Notes: a model not told the origin generated them from the sequence alone. Positions 30,182 through 37,910 are shown, counted from the first letter of the stretch. The stretch is 39,080 nt of DNA from Pseudomonas sp. ISL-84 (GCA_018613035.1 JAGGRA010000057.1:1-39080), one strand, 5' to 3'. A program made the numbers and translations.

Positions 30182-30208
30182 CACATAATTTTTTTATGTG
30201 CCTTTTCT
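30181..30208 (+). terminator. Terminator after yqfL
   Basis: GCACATAA (30181-30188) pairs with TTATGTGC (30194-30201) over a T-rich loop, followed by CTTTTCTTTT. The hairpin starts at the last base of the yqfL stop codon. Confidence 0.8.
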
Positions 30209-30375
30209 TTTGTCTAAAATCAGGAATCTTTCGAGCAAATGCTGAATACTTATTAAATCGGACATTTATACCTGCGTTAGCCAGCGACAGGGTAAAGAAA
30301 ATGCAGGTTGGTAAACCTCCACTGGCCAAGTGAAAAAATTGCAAATTTAAGTTTGTGATTATAGAGATAAAATAA

Positions 30376-30404
30376 TGGCAAAATAGACTTTAATGTACTA
30401 TAAT
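30376..30404 (+). promoter_or_regulatory. Candidate sigma-A promoter upstream of yqxD-dnaG-sigA
   Basis: TGGCAA (30376-30381), 17-bp spacer, perfect TATAAT (30399-30404). The -35 is weak. The stretch 30209-30375 upstream holds nothing I recognise. Confidence 0.5.
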
Positions 30405-30431
30405 AAAAAATTGTGATAAAAATGTACCCGA

Positions 30432-30460
30432 ATAGGTTTAGAGTTCATTCCGAACGAATA
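30432..30460 (+). promoter_or_regulatory. Candidate sigma-H promoter upstream of yqxD-dnaG-sigA
   Basis: ATAGGTTTA (30432-30440), 12-bp spacer, AACGAATA (30453-30460). This fits the known sigma-H pattern RnAGGAWWW-N11-12-RnnGAATW except for one -35 base. The B. subtilis sigA operon is known to have a sigma-H promoter, though as I recall located inside the operon rather than at this place. Confidence 0.4.
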
Positions 30461-30552
30461 AACTATTTATTGTGGCATGTCAAGGTTTCGTCCAAGAAAA
30501 AATTCGACATATATCTCTATACAAAAGTTATTCTTGGAAAGAAGGAATATGC

Positions 30553-30571
30553 GGAGTGATGTAGAATTATT
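30553..30571 (+). promoter_or_regulatory. Ribosome binding site pointing to an AUU start for yqxD
   Basis: GGAGTGATG begins at 30553. The only in-frame codons at proper distance are two ATTs (30566 and 30569); ATG 30596 is over 30 bases away and has no site of its own. An in-frame TGA at 30557 blocks any earlier start. Confidence 0.5.
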
Positions 30572-30595
30572 AGAACATTAGGCAAACCAATCGTT

Positions 30596-31036
30596 ATGGT
30601 GGATGCTGATTCCTGTCCTGTAAAAGAAGAAATTGTCGAAATTGCTAATTCCTTTTCCGTGGACGCAGTCTTTGTTGCTTCTTTTGCTCACATGAAAAAT
30701 GATCTTAACGGGGCAGTTTGGAAGTTTGTTGATTCCAGCAAGGAAGCAGCTGATTTATTCATCATGAATAATGTCAATTCAGGAGATGTGGTTGTTACAC
30801 AGGATATTGGACTGGCGTCAACTCTTTTGTTAAAAGGAGTTTATGTCCTTTCACCCAAGGGAATTTTATTTGAAGAAAATGAAATTCGCACTGCGCTTGA
30901 TATGAGATATTTGTCAGCGAAAGCACGCAGAAAAGGAGTATACGGGAAAGGCCCCAAACCGTATAGTCGGGAGGACCGGTCCAGGTTTGTGGAACAGCTG
31001 ACAAACATTTTGTCGAATTTTGAAGGGATTCGGTAA
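30596..31036 (+). CDS. yqxD: YaiI/YqxD family protein (UPF0178)
   Basis: YaiI/YqxD/DUF188 family, PIN-like fold, function unproven. It has VDADSCPVKEEIVEIA at the N-terminus, VTQDIGLAS in the middle and a basic C-terminal part with GKGPKPYSREDRSRF. The coordinates use the first conventional start, ATG 30596 (146 aa). That start truncates the first beta strand (PIVMVDAD) and lacks a ribosome binding site. A strong site at 30553 suggests initiation at AUU 30566 or 30569, giving 155-156 aa. It is the first gene of the yqxD-dnaG-sigA operon, 40 bp before dnaG. Confidence 0.9.
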   Translation: MVDADSCPVKEEIVEIANSFSVDAVFVASFAHMKNDLNGAVWKFVDSSKEAADLFIMNNVNSGDVVVTQDIGLASTLLLKGVYVLSPKGILFEENEIRTALDMRYLSAKARRKGVYGKGPKPYSREDRSRFVEQLTNILSNFEGIR

Positions 31037-31076
31037 CATTTTATAGAATACCTCAGTAAGTAATGGAGTTGTTCTC

Positions 31077-32891
31077 ATGGCAGAGCGGATCGCCGAGGAA
31101 AAAGTTAATGAAATTCGGCAAGCTGTAGATATTGTTGATGTCATTGGCGACTATATTCAATTAAACAAGCAAGGGCGTAACTACTTTGGTCTTTGCCCTT
31201 TTCATGGCGAGAATACCCCTTCCTTTTCTGTCTCACCTGAAAAGCAAATCTATCATTGCTTTGGGTGTGGAGCGGGTGGCAATGCCTTTTCATTTTTGAT
31301 GGATTTAGAAGGCTATTCCTTTCAGGAAGCTGCATTAAAACTCGCTGAGAAAGGAAATATCAAGCTCGAGATTGATGCTTCATCAGTAGCGTCAGCAAAA
31401 TCAGTGCCTGTTGATTTACAGCAGATGATGGAAGCTCATGAGCTTCTACGTAAATTCTATCACCATCTGCTCGTAAATACAAAAGATGGTCAGCATGCTC
31501 TGGAATATCTGCTAAACAGAGGCTTTTCAATGGAGTCAATAGAAAAGTTCCAAATTGGCTATTCATTGAAGTCATGGGATTTTGTGTTTAAGTTTTTGAC
31601 AAAAAGAAAATTCCCTGCAGATGTTATGGAAAGAGCCGGACTGATTATCAAAAGGGAAAAAGACGGGAACTATTTTGACCGCTTCAGAGATAGAATCATG
31701 TTCCCGATTTTTGACCGCAGCGGAAATACGATTGCTTTTTCAGGAAGATCACTTGGGGACGATGAGCCCAAATATTTAAATAGCCCTGAAACAGCAATCT
31801 TTAATAAAAGTAAAACTTTATATAATTTTCATTTGGCGAGGCCTCAGATAAAAAAATTGCAAAGAGCCGTTCTTTTTGAAGGGTTTGCTGATGTAATCGC
31901 CGCTGATCGCGCTGGTGTGGGAAATGGTGTCGGTACGATGGGTACATCTTTAACTGAGGAGCATGTTGCTTCCTTAAGAAGAAATGTTCAATCAATCACG
32001 ATCTGTTACGATTCCGACAATGCAGGGATAGAAGCAGCTTATAGAGCAGCAAATATGCTGACCGAGGCGGGCTGCCATGTAAGAGTCGCTTTAATGCCAG
32101 ATGGATATGATCCTGATGATTATATTAATGAGTATGGCGAAGAAAAGTTCCGCAATGAGGTCATTGACTCAAGCGTAACGTTCATGGCTTTCAAGCTGCT
32201 TTACCTGCGCAGGGGCAAAAGGCTTCAGAATGAAGGAGATCGCCTTCTTTATATCGAAGAAGTATTAAAGGAAATCAGCCAGCTGGATAAAGCGGTGGAA
32301 AGAGACCATTACTTACGCCAGCTTGCAAGTGAATTTTCACTTTCCCTTGAAGCTTTGAAAGAGCAGCAAAAACAGGTTTTTTACGCTGAGAAGCGTAAGA
32401 ACCAGCAGGGCAAGAGGGCTTTCGAGCCTCAGAAAAGGCTTCAAGTGCCGAAAAGGGCAGATAACCTTAAGCCCGCATACCATACAGCGGAAAGAAGATT
32501 GATCGCCCACATGCTTCGGGATAGTGACGCAGCATTTAAAGTTCAGGATATGCTTCAGGGAAATACTTTTAACATCGATGAGCACCAAGCCATCATTACC
32601 TATCTTTTGGGCTTCTACGAAAATGGCCATTCACCTGATCCAAGTGCATTTATAAATTTTATAAACGATGAAAAGCTTAAACGAATCGTGGTGGATATCG
32701 AAATGATGTCCATAAATGATGAAATAAGCGAACAGGAATTAACTGATTATATTAAACAGGTGTTGAATTATCAAAAGATGTTAAAAATAAAGGAAAAACT
32801 TAATGAAGAAAAAGAAGCAGAGCGACAAAAGGATTATGCAAAAGCAGCATTAATCGCAATGGAAATTATTCAGTTGCGCAAGTCACTATAG
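31077..32891 (+). CDS. dnaG: DNA primase DnaG
   Basis: DNA primase (604 aa), making RNA primers at the replication fork with DnaB/DnaC helicase. The N-terminal zinc-binding domain has Cys40, His43, Cys61 and Cys64 (CPFHGE and CFGCGAGG). The catalytic core holds the RNA polymerase-basic segment FRDRIMFPIFD and the TOPRIM motif FEGFADVIAA, then ITICYDSDNAGIEAA. The C-terminal helicase-interaction domain is about 460-604. ATG 31077 follows GGAG eight bases upstream. Part of the macromolecular synthesis operon with sigA. Confidence 0.98.
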   Translation: MAERIAEEKVNEIRQAVDIVDVIGDYIQLNKQGRNYFGLCPFHGENTPSFSVSPEKQIYHCFGCGAGGNAFSFLMDLEGYSFQEAALKLAEKGNIKLEIDASSVASAKSVPVDLQQMMEAHELLRKFYHHLLVNTKDGQHALEYLLNRGFSMESIEKFQIGYSLKSWDFVFKFLTKRKFPADVMERAGLIIKREKDGNYFDRFRDRIMFPIFDRSGNTIAFSGRSLGDDEPKYLNSPETAIFNKSKTLYNFHLARPQIKKLQRAVLFEGFADVIAADRAGVGNGVGTMGTSLTEEHVASLRRNVQSITICYDSDNAGIEAAYRAANMLTEAGCHVRVALMPDGYDPDDYINEYGEEKFRNEVIDSSVTFMAFKLLYLRRGKRLQNEGDRLLYIEEVLKEISQLDKAVERDHYLRQLASEFSLSLEALKEQQKQVFYAEKRKNQQGKRAFEPQKRLQVPKRADNLKPAYHTAERRLIAHMLRDSDAAFKVQDMLQGNTFNIDEHQAIITYLLGFYENGHSPDPSAFINFINDEKLKRIVVDIEMMSINDEISEQELTDYIKQVLNYQKMLKIKEKLNEEKEAERQKDYAKAALIAMEIIQLRKSL

Positions 32892-32934
32892 ATGGTATAT
32901 TGAAACAGGCCGTGAAATAGCGCCTGGCACAAGT

Positions 32935-32973
32935 CACTTGGGATAAACGTCTCCTATAAAAATTTCCCAAGTG
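32935..32973 (+). promoter_or_regulatory. Inverted repeat in the sigA leader
   Basis: CACTTGGGA (32935-32943) and TCCCAAGTG (32965-32973) are a perfect 9-bp inverted repeat with a 21-base loop between dnaG and sigA. There is no T-run, so it is not a normal terminator. It could be an RNA processing site or a stabilising hairpin. A TATAAA lies in the loop but lacks a -35. Confidence 0.45.
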
Positions 32974-33019
32974 CTTGGTGGATGACGAATGTCTGTGATT
33001 TTTGGAAGGAGGGGGACAT

Positions 33020-34144
33020 ATGGCTGAAAAATCGGCCCGTTCAAAAGAGGTTGATACAGAGTTGACCCTTGAACAAGTAAAAGACCAATTAGTTGAAATA
33101 GGAAAAAAGACAGGTGTCCTTGCCTACGATGATATAGCGGAAAGAATGTCTCAGTTTGAGGTCGATTCCCATCAGATGGATGAATTTTATGAGTTCCTTG
33201 GCGATCAGGGTGTTGAATTGGTAGGCGATAACGAGGATGCCGATCCAAATGTGCAGGAACTTGCCAAAGGTGAAGAGGAATTCGACCTGAATGATTTAAG
33301 CGTGCCTCCAGGAGTTAAAATCAATGATCCGGTCCGAATGTATCTAAAGGAAATCGGACGCGTAGATTTACTCTCAGCAGAGGAAGAAATATCGCTTGCC
33401 AAGAGAATCGAGGAAGGCGATGAAGAAGCGAAAAGACGATTGGCAGAAGCTAACCTTCGGCTGGTTGTTAGTATCGCTAAAAGATATGTAGGCCGTGGAA
33501 TGCTTTTCCTTGACCTGATCCAGGAAGGCAACATGGGATTAATCAAAGCAGTAGAAAAGTTTGACTACCGCAAAGGTTATAAATTCAGTACTTATGCAAC
33601 ATGGTGGATTCGCCAGGCCATTACGAGAGCCATTGCGGACCAGGCAAGAACAATTCGTATTCCTGTGCATATGGTTGAAACCATTAACAAATTAATTCGC
33701 GTTCAGCGTCAGCTGCTCCAGGATCTCGGTCGCGAACCAACTCCCGAAGAAATCGCTGAAGATATGGATTTGACTCCTGATAAGGTACGTGAAATCCTTA
33801 AGATTGCACAGGAGCCTGTATCTTTGGAAACGCCGATAGGAGAAGAGGACGACTCTCATTTAGGCGATTTCATTGAAGATCAGGATGCGACATCCCCATC
33901 TGAACATGCTGCATATGAGCTACTGAAAGAGCAGCTGGAAGATGTTCTGGATACACTTACAGACCGTGAAGAAAATGTTCTTCGCCTTCGTTTTGGATTA
34001 GACGATGGCCGCACAAGAACATTGGAAGAAGTGGGTAAGGTATTTGGTGTTACCCGTGAACGAATTCGTCAAATTGAAGCCAAAGCCTTAAGAAAATTAA
34101 GACATCCAAGCCGCAGCAAACGTTTAAAAGACTTTTTAGAATAG
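33020..34144 (+). CDS. sigA: RNA polymerase primary sigma factor SigA (RpoD)
   Basis: Vegetative sigma factor (374 aa). Region 1.1 is short (about 1-100). Region 1.2 begins [13 protein letters not shown]. Region 2 includes [16 protein letters not shown] and the -10 reading part [18 protein letters not shown]. Region 3 has [16 protein letters not shown], and region 4 ends with [20 protein letters not shown] for -35 recognition. ATG at 33020 is chosen after GGAAGGAGGGGG; the frame to 33002 covers that site. A strong terminator follows at 34161. Confidence 0.99.
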   Translation: MAEKSARSKEVDTELTLEQVKDQLVEIGKKTGVLAYDDIAERMSQFEVDSHQMDEFYEFLGDQGVELVGDNEDADPNVQELAKGEEEFDLNDLSVPPGVKINDPVRMYLKEIGRVDLLSAEEEISLAKRIEEGDEEAKRRLAEANLRLVVSIAKRYVGRGMLFLDLIQEGNMGLIKAVEKFDYRKGYKFSTYATWWIRQAITRAIADQARTIRIPVHMVETINKLIRVQRQLLQDLGREPTPEEIAEDMDLTPDKVREILKIAQEPVSLETPIGEEDDSHLGDFIEDQDATSPSEHAAYELLKEQLEDVLDTLTDREENVLRLRFGLDDGRTRTLEEVGKVFGVTRERIRQIEAKALRKLRHPSRSKRLKDFLE

Positions 34145-34152
34145 AAAAAAGA

Positions 34153-34181
34153 TTGCCAGGAAATAGTTTACTTCTTAAAAT
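34153..34181 (+). promoter_or_regulatory. Promoter nested in the sigA terminator
   Basis: TTGCCA (34153-34158), 17-bp spacer, TAAAAT (34176-34181), each one base from consensus. The -10 lies in the terminator loop and the start (about 34188) would be in its 3' arm. This is the only plausible promoter for the gene at 34227. Confidence 0.6.
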
Positions 34182-34201
34182 GGAAGTAAACTATTTTTTT
34201 T
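34161..34201 (+). terminator. Terminator after sigA
   Basis: AAATAGTTTACTTC (34161-34174) and GAAGTAAACTATTT (34183-34196) form a perfect 14-bp stem with an eight-base loop and an uninterrupted T-run. Confidence 0.93.
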
Positions 34202-34226
34202 GCGAAATTTACATAAGGATGATTGG

Positions 34227-34757
34227 ATGTGCTTAAGGTTGAAAGACAGCAGAAAACAGATCATTGTTAATGAGCTATTGAATTGGAAGAAAAGCCGGAT
34301 GCTTCCTGATCAGTATTGCGATTACTTACTAGCTCTCTACACGGAAGGAAATCAGCCGAAGGAAAAGAAAATAGGAATGATGGTAAATATTATAAATCTT
34401 ATTTTCTTGCTGCTTATTCCAATATCTGTGTTTTTAATTTATTTTACTGAATTGTCTATTATTTTGCAAACCGCCTTTTTGTCCCTTTTTGTTTTTGCTG
34501 GTATTTTAGCCGTTTTTTACTTTTCTAGAAAAAGAATTTCTTTTCATTTGCCTATTATTTCAACCGCTTTCATTCTGCTGATCGGATCTGTTGCGCTGGC
34601 CTCTGGTTTATCTGGGGAAAGCCATTTTATTCTTTATTTTGCTTTATTTTTAAATTGTCTGCTTTGGTTAGTGTCAGGATGGAAGCTAAGTCTTCCTTAT
34701 TTTTGGATTTCAGGTACTTTTGGCTTTTTGCTCACAGTTATTTCTATATTCATATAA
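34227..34757 (+). CDS. Membrane protein with a DUF2157-like N-terminus
   Basis: I do not recognise a named gene (176 aa). The cytoplasmic N-terminus (about 1-55) reads LNWKKSRMLPDQYCDYLLALY, split here by family resemblance: it is like the N-terminal helix of DUF2157 proteins (W..gli..eQy..ll.lY). About five transmembrane helices follow (about 60-175), rich in Phe, Leu and Ile. ATG at 34227 follows AAGGATGA; a TTG at 34200 lies on the T-run of the sigA terminator and is unlikely. As I recall, B. subtilis has no such gene here. Its promoter is probably at 34153-34181. Function unknown. Confidence 0.75.
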   Translation: MCLRLKDSRKQIIVNELLNWKKSRMLPDQYCDYLLALYTEGNQPKEKKIGMMVNIINLIFLLLIPISVFLIYFTELSIILQTAFLSLFVFAGILAVFYFSRKRISFHLPIISTAFILLIGSVALASGLSGESHFILYFALFLNCLLWLVSGWKLSLPYFWISGTFGFLLTVISIFI

Positions 34758-34784
34758 TAAAATATTTTAAAAAGTTTTTAAATG

Positions 34785-34814
34785 TTGAGAAAACTCATAC
34801 ATCCCTTATATAAT
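34785..34814 (+). promoter_or_regulatory. Promoter of the acyl-CoA dehydrogenase gene
   Basis: TTGAGA (34785-34790), 18-bp spacer, perfect TATAAT (34809-34814). The expected start near 34821 rules out the frame's first ATG at 34813 and supports the start at 34858. Confidence 0.82.
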
Positions 34815-34857
34815 GGTAATGAAAGCGGATACAGAAAACGGAATGAGGGGGATGTAT

Positions 34858-35997
34858 ATGAACTTTGATTTAACCGCGGAACAGAATATGATACTTAAAA
34901 CAATAAGGGAGTTTGCTGATGAGGAGGTAGCGCCAGGAGCTCTTGAAAGAGATCGCACGAAAGAATTTCCTGTGGATGTTTTTAAGAAAATGGCCAACCT
35001 TGGTTTAATGGGACTTCCTTTTCCAGAAGAATATGGCGGAGCAGGGGCAGATACAGTCAGCTTTGCGATCGTTACCGAAGAACTAAGCAGAGCATGTGCT
35101 TCTACTGGGATTACCTATTCAGCCCATATTTCTCTTGGCGGTGCGCCACTTTACTTATTCGGAACAGAAGAGCAAAAGCAAAAATATCTTGTACCGATTT
35201 GTACAGGTGAATCTTTTGGTGCTTTCGGTCTTACTGAGCCCAATGCAGGGTCGGATGCCGGAGGTACAAGGACAACTGCAGTTGAGAAGGACGGAGAATA
35301 TATAATCAACGGAAATAAATGCTTCATCACAAACGCCAGCTATGCCAAGCATTTGGCCTTAACAGCTATAACTGGTGAAAAGGATGGCAAAAAGGAAATT
35401 AGTGCGATTATTGTGCCGACGGATGCTTCAGGATTCAATGTCATCGATAATTATGAAAAAATGGGGCTAAATGCCTCCAATACCACTGAACTTGTTCTTG
35501 AAGATGTGCGCGTACCGACTGAGCACTTGCTCGGCAAAAAAGGAGAGGGCTTTAAACAGTTTTTAATTACTTTGGATGGAGGCCGTATTGGAATTGGTGC
35601 CATGGCTTTGGGCATTGCCCAGGCTGCATACGAAAAAGCCCTGCAATATGCTAAGGAGCGCGAGCAGTTTGGGCGTTCACTATCAAGCTTTCAGGCTATA
35701 CAGTTTAAGCTCGCTGATATGGCAATGAAAATCGAATTGGCAAGAAACATGGTATATAAAGCTGCATGGCTGAAAGACCAGGGTAGACCTTTTGCGAAAG
35801 AGGCCTCTATGTGTAAGCTATATGCTTCGGAAATTTGTATGGAAATAGCCGACCAGGCAGTACAAATTCATGGAGGTTACGGGTATATGAAAGATTATCA
35901 TGTGGAACGATACATGAGAGACGGAAAGCTAACTGAGATTGGTGAAGGAACGTCTGAAGTCCAGCGAATGGTTATTGCTCGTCAAATTGGGTGCTAG
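34858..35997 (+). CDS. Acyl-CoA dehydrogenase
   Basis: FAD-dependent acyl-CoA dehydrogenase (379 aa), catalysing the first oxidation in fatty-acid or branched-chain acyl-CoA breakdown. The N-terminal helical domain is about 1-115, the middle beta domain has the signature GLTEPNAGSDAGG and the C-terminal domain has GREQFGRSL-like KEREQFGRSL and QIHGGYGYMKDY. The catalytic Glu is about Glu363 in IGEGTSEVQR, as in short-chain (BCAD) types. Chain length is not determined by sequence. ATG 34858 follows GAGGGGG. It stands alone with its own promoter. B. subtilis has no such gene next to sigA, as I recall, and close relatives include mmgC and acdA. Confidence 0.93.
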   Translation: MNFDLTAEQNMILKTIREFADEEVAPGALERDRTKEFPVDVFKKMANLGLMGLPFPEEYGGAGADTVSFAIVTEELSRACASTGITYSAHISLGGAPLYLFGTEEQKQKYLVPICTGESFGAFGLTEPNAGSDAGGTRTTAVEKDGEYIINGNKCFITNASYAKHLALTAITGEKDGKKEISAIIVPTDASGFNVIDNYEKMGLNASNTTELVLEDVRVPTEHLLGKKGEGFKQFLITLDGGRIGIGAMALGIAQAAYEKALQYAKEREQFGRSLSSFQAIQFKLADMAMKIELARNMVYKAAWLKDQGRPFAKEASMCKLYASEICMEIADQAVQIHGGYGYMKDYHVERYMRDGKLTEIGEGTSEVQRMVIARQIGC

Positions 35998-36075
35998 AAA
36001 ACTTATGCTGTTTGAGCCTGATTGTCATCATTTAGTTATTAAGCTGTTATAATGCCAATGACTTAATTAGCATAT

Positions 36076-36263
36076 GTTGATAGAGGAGATGCAAGTTCCT
36101 CCAAAATGCATTCGTGCGTTGTCTATTCATGGATGCTTACTCAAAGGGCTGCGAGTAAAGATTACCCAAGGGATCTGTCGCAGCGAGCCGTGAAGGCTCC
36201 TGAACCGCCTGCGGATCGTGGAATTCCTAGAGCGGAAATCATCAGGCAAGTTTAACAGAGTCC
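36076..36263 (+). repeat. Dispersed structured repeat, copy 3 (degenerate)
   Basis: Same family as 61-264 but diverged. GTTGATAG at the left (36076) and CGGAAATCATCAGGCAAGTTT at the right, shown here as key parts CGGAAATCATC and CAGGCAAG, match the other copies' ends. The AAATGCATTCGTGCG module (near 36103) and the GAAGGCTCCTGAACCGCC stretch are retained, but several pairing positions are lost. It occupies most of the gap between the acyl-CoA dehydrogenase gene and cccA. Confidence 0.75.
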
Positions 36264-36288
36264 ATAAAATAAAACGACTAAAGTCGAG

Positions 36289-36316
36289 AAACTCCGTCCC
36301 CTGGATGGAGTTTTTG
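36289..36316 (+). terminator. Terminator between repeat copy 3 and cccA
   Basis: AAACTCCGTCC (36289-36299) pairs with GGATGGAGTTT (36303-36313), one G-U pair, followed by TT. Probably ends the acyl-CoA dehydrogenase transcript. Confidence 0.75.
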
Positions 36317-36344
36317 TCTAAATTATGAACAAGATATGACAAAG

Positions 36345-36384
36345 TTTACTTTAGGGCTTTTCCTTCCGCCCTTTTTAAAGTAAA
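36345..36384. promoter_or_regulatory. Inverted repeat upstream of cccA
   Basis: TTTACTTTA (36345-36353) and TAAAGTAAA (36376-36384) are a perfect 9-bp inverted repeat; GGGC and GCCC pair inside it. A possible -10 (TATACT, 36399-36404) follows but no clear -35. It could be an operator or a hairpin; no known site is recognised. Confidence 0.45.
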
Positions 36385-36445
36385 ATAGAAATTGTTTGTA
36401 TACTTACGATAAACTGAAATGTGCTTACATAAGGGAGGTTAAGTC

Positions 36446-36811
36446 ATGAATCGCAATCCAATCATTCCATTTGTATTAATTATGGTTTTCGGTGTGGTAG
36501 CAATGTTCCTTGTTTCTTTTAAAGGTCTTGGCGATATGGACGAGCTTGCAAAAGAACAGGAAGGCGGCGGTGCTGAAACTGAAGAGACAGCAGCTGCAAG
36601 CCCTGAAGAAATCTATCAGAAGAGCTGTATTGGATGTCACGGTGACCAGTATCAAGGTGGAGTCGGCCCCGCTTTAACGGGTGTAGGTGATAAATTATCA
36701 CAGGATGAAATCGCAGATATTGTGGTGAATGGTAAAGGCTCTATGCCTCCAGGGTTAGTGCCTCAAGACAAGGCTGCAGAAATGGCCGAATGGTTAGCAG
36801 GTCTGAAGTAA
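36446..36811 (+). CDS. cccA: Membrane-anchored cytochrome c-550 (CccA)
   Basis: Small class I cytochrome c (121 aa). A single N-terminal membrane anchor (about 6-26, IIPFVLIMVFGVVAMFLVSF) is followed by a Glu/Ala/Gly-rich linker and the heme domain. Heme attachment is CIGCH (Cys61, Cys64, His65) and the axial methionine is Met100 in GSMPPGL. The layout matches B. subtilis cytochrome c-550, an electron carrier on the outer face of the membrane. ATG at 36446 follows AAGGGAGGT. Gene order after sigA also fits. Two terminators follow. Confidence 0.95.
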   Translation: MNRNPIIPFVLIMVFGVVAMFLVSFKGLGDMDELAKEQEGGGAETEETAAASPEEIYQKSCIGCHGDQYQGGVGPALTGVGDKLSQDEIADIVVNGKGSMPPGLVPQDKAAEMAEWLAGLK

Positions 36812-36820
36812 CCTATAATG

Positions 36821-36852
36821 AAAGTCCTTTGCATATGTAAAGGACTTTTTTT
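36821..36852 (+). terminator. First terminator after cccA
   Basis: AAAGTCCTTT (36821-36830) and AAAGGACTTT (36839-36848) form a perfect 10-bp stem, followed by TTTT. Confidence 0.93.
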
Positions 36853-36862
36853 ATACTATAAG

Positions 36863-36890
36863 AAGGCTATCGTAATTCGATAGCTTTTTT
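36863..36890 (+). terminator. Second terminator after cccA
   Basis: GCTATCG (36866-36872) and CGATAGC (36878-36884) with a five-base loop and T6. A back-up to the first terminator. Confidence 0.85.
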
Positions 36891-36901
36891 ATTGAGGAGT
36901 G

Positions 36902-36960
36902 GTTGATTTCCGTTCCAGGATGCTCAGCGAACGCGGGGCGGGCAGTGAACATCCTCGAAT
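36902..36960 (-). repeat. Dispersed repeat fragment, right half, inverted
   Basis: The sequence starts GTTGATTTCCGTTCCAG, the reverse complement of the right end of copies 1 and 2 (CTGGAGCGGAAATCAAC in copy 1). It continues into the CGCGGGG part and stops near 36960. Confidence 0.75.
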
Positions 36961-36993
36961 CATTGTAAATAAAACATAGATAAATAAAGTTGT

Positions 36994-37060
36994 TTGATTG
37001 GAGCGCACGGTGCTAATCCCGCGAAAATGCATTCGCATTTCCTTCGTGCGGTGCTCTATT
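36994..37060 (+). repeat. Dispersed repeat fragment, left half
   Basis: Begins TTGATTGGAGCG and carries the ATGCATTCGCATTT module followed by CTTCGTGCGGTGCT, closely matching 61-124 of copy 1, then stops. The right half is missing. The rest of the gap to trmK (37061-37190) has no recognised feature. Confidence 0.8.
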
Positions 37061-37202
37061 TAAAAACAACCATCTTTTAGAAAAGAGCCTAGAAAGTTAA
37101 AAAGCAACGGAGGTTGAACAAACAGCCTTTAACTAAATCACTCCAAGAGCTGATTGAATGGTGCCTAAGAGCTTTCTTAATACATAGATAAGTGGTGACA
37201 GA

Positions 37203-37910
37203 ATGAATACGGACAAATTATCACAGCGGCTTGAAGCTGTAACAAATTATATCCCCAGTGGCGCACGTTTAGCTGATATTGGTTCAGACCACGCCTATTT
37301 GCCATGCTATGCAGTAAAAAAAGGCATTGTCCCTTTTGCCATAGCAGGTGAAGTAGTGGAAGGCCCATTTCAATCCGCCAAAAGACAGGTTGAAATGGAA
37401 GAACTTGTAGGTCAGATATCGGTCCGCAAAGGAAATGGACTAGAGGTAATTAACCATGACGAAGTAGACTGTATTACAATTGCAGGGATGGGAGGCGCTT
37501 TAATTGCGGCCATTCTTGAAGAAGGAAAGAGCAAGCTTTCTTCTGTTCAAAGACTTGTTCTGCAGCCTAATTTAAGTGCAATTTCAATTAGAACCTGGCT
37601 AATTGAACATGGATGGGAGCTCATAGCGGAAGAGATTCTTGAAGAAGATGGAAAGATTTATGAAATACTCGCTGCTGAAAAAGGGGAAGCGCTTAAGCCT
37701 TATAAAAATGCAGAGCAGGGTTTGCTTATGGGACCTTTTTTAATGGAAGAAAAATCAGCGGTCTTCCAAACGAAGTGGCTCGGGGAATTGAGAAATTGGG
37801 AACGTATTCTCATGCAGCTTGGGAAGGCAGCAGACACTGAAGAGACCGAGAAGAGAAAAAAGGAATTAAAACAGAAAATTAAAATGGTAGAGGGGGTCTT
37901 GTACCAGTGA
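37203..37910 (+). CDS. trmK: tRNA (adenine(22)-N(1))-methyltransferase TrmK
   Basis: TrmK (235 aa; yqfN in B. subtilis), a SAM-dependent enzyme that makes m1A22 in tRNA. The Rossmann SAM motif is LADIGSDHAYLP (about 23-34). CITIAGMGGALI and LVLQPNLSAISIRTWL carry the catalytic-site residues of the family. A C-terminal helical coiled-coil-like domain is at about 165-230. ATG at 37203 follows GTGGTGA. It overlaps yqfO by four bases (GTGA), so the two are translationally coupled. Confidence 0.95.
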   Translation: MNTDKLSQRLEAVTNYIPSGARLADIGSDHAYLPCYAVKKGIVPFAIAGEVVEGPFQSAKRQVEMEELVGQISVRKGNGLEVINHDEVDCITIAGMGGALIAAILEEGKSKLSSVQRLVLQPNLSAISIRTWLIEHGWELIAEEILEEDGKIYEILAAEKGEALKPYKNAEQGLLMGPFLMEEKSAVFQTKWLGELRNWERILMQLGKAADTEETEKRKKELKQKIKMVEGVLYQ

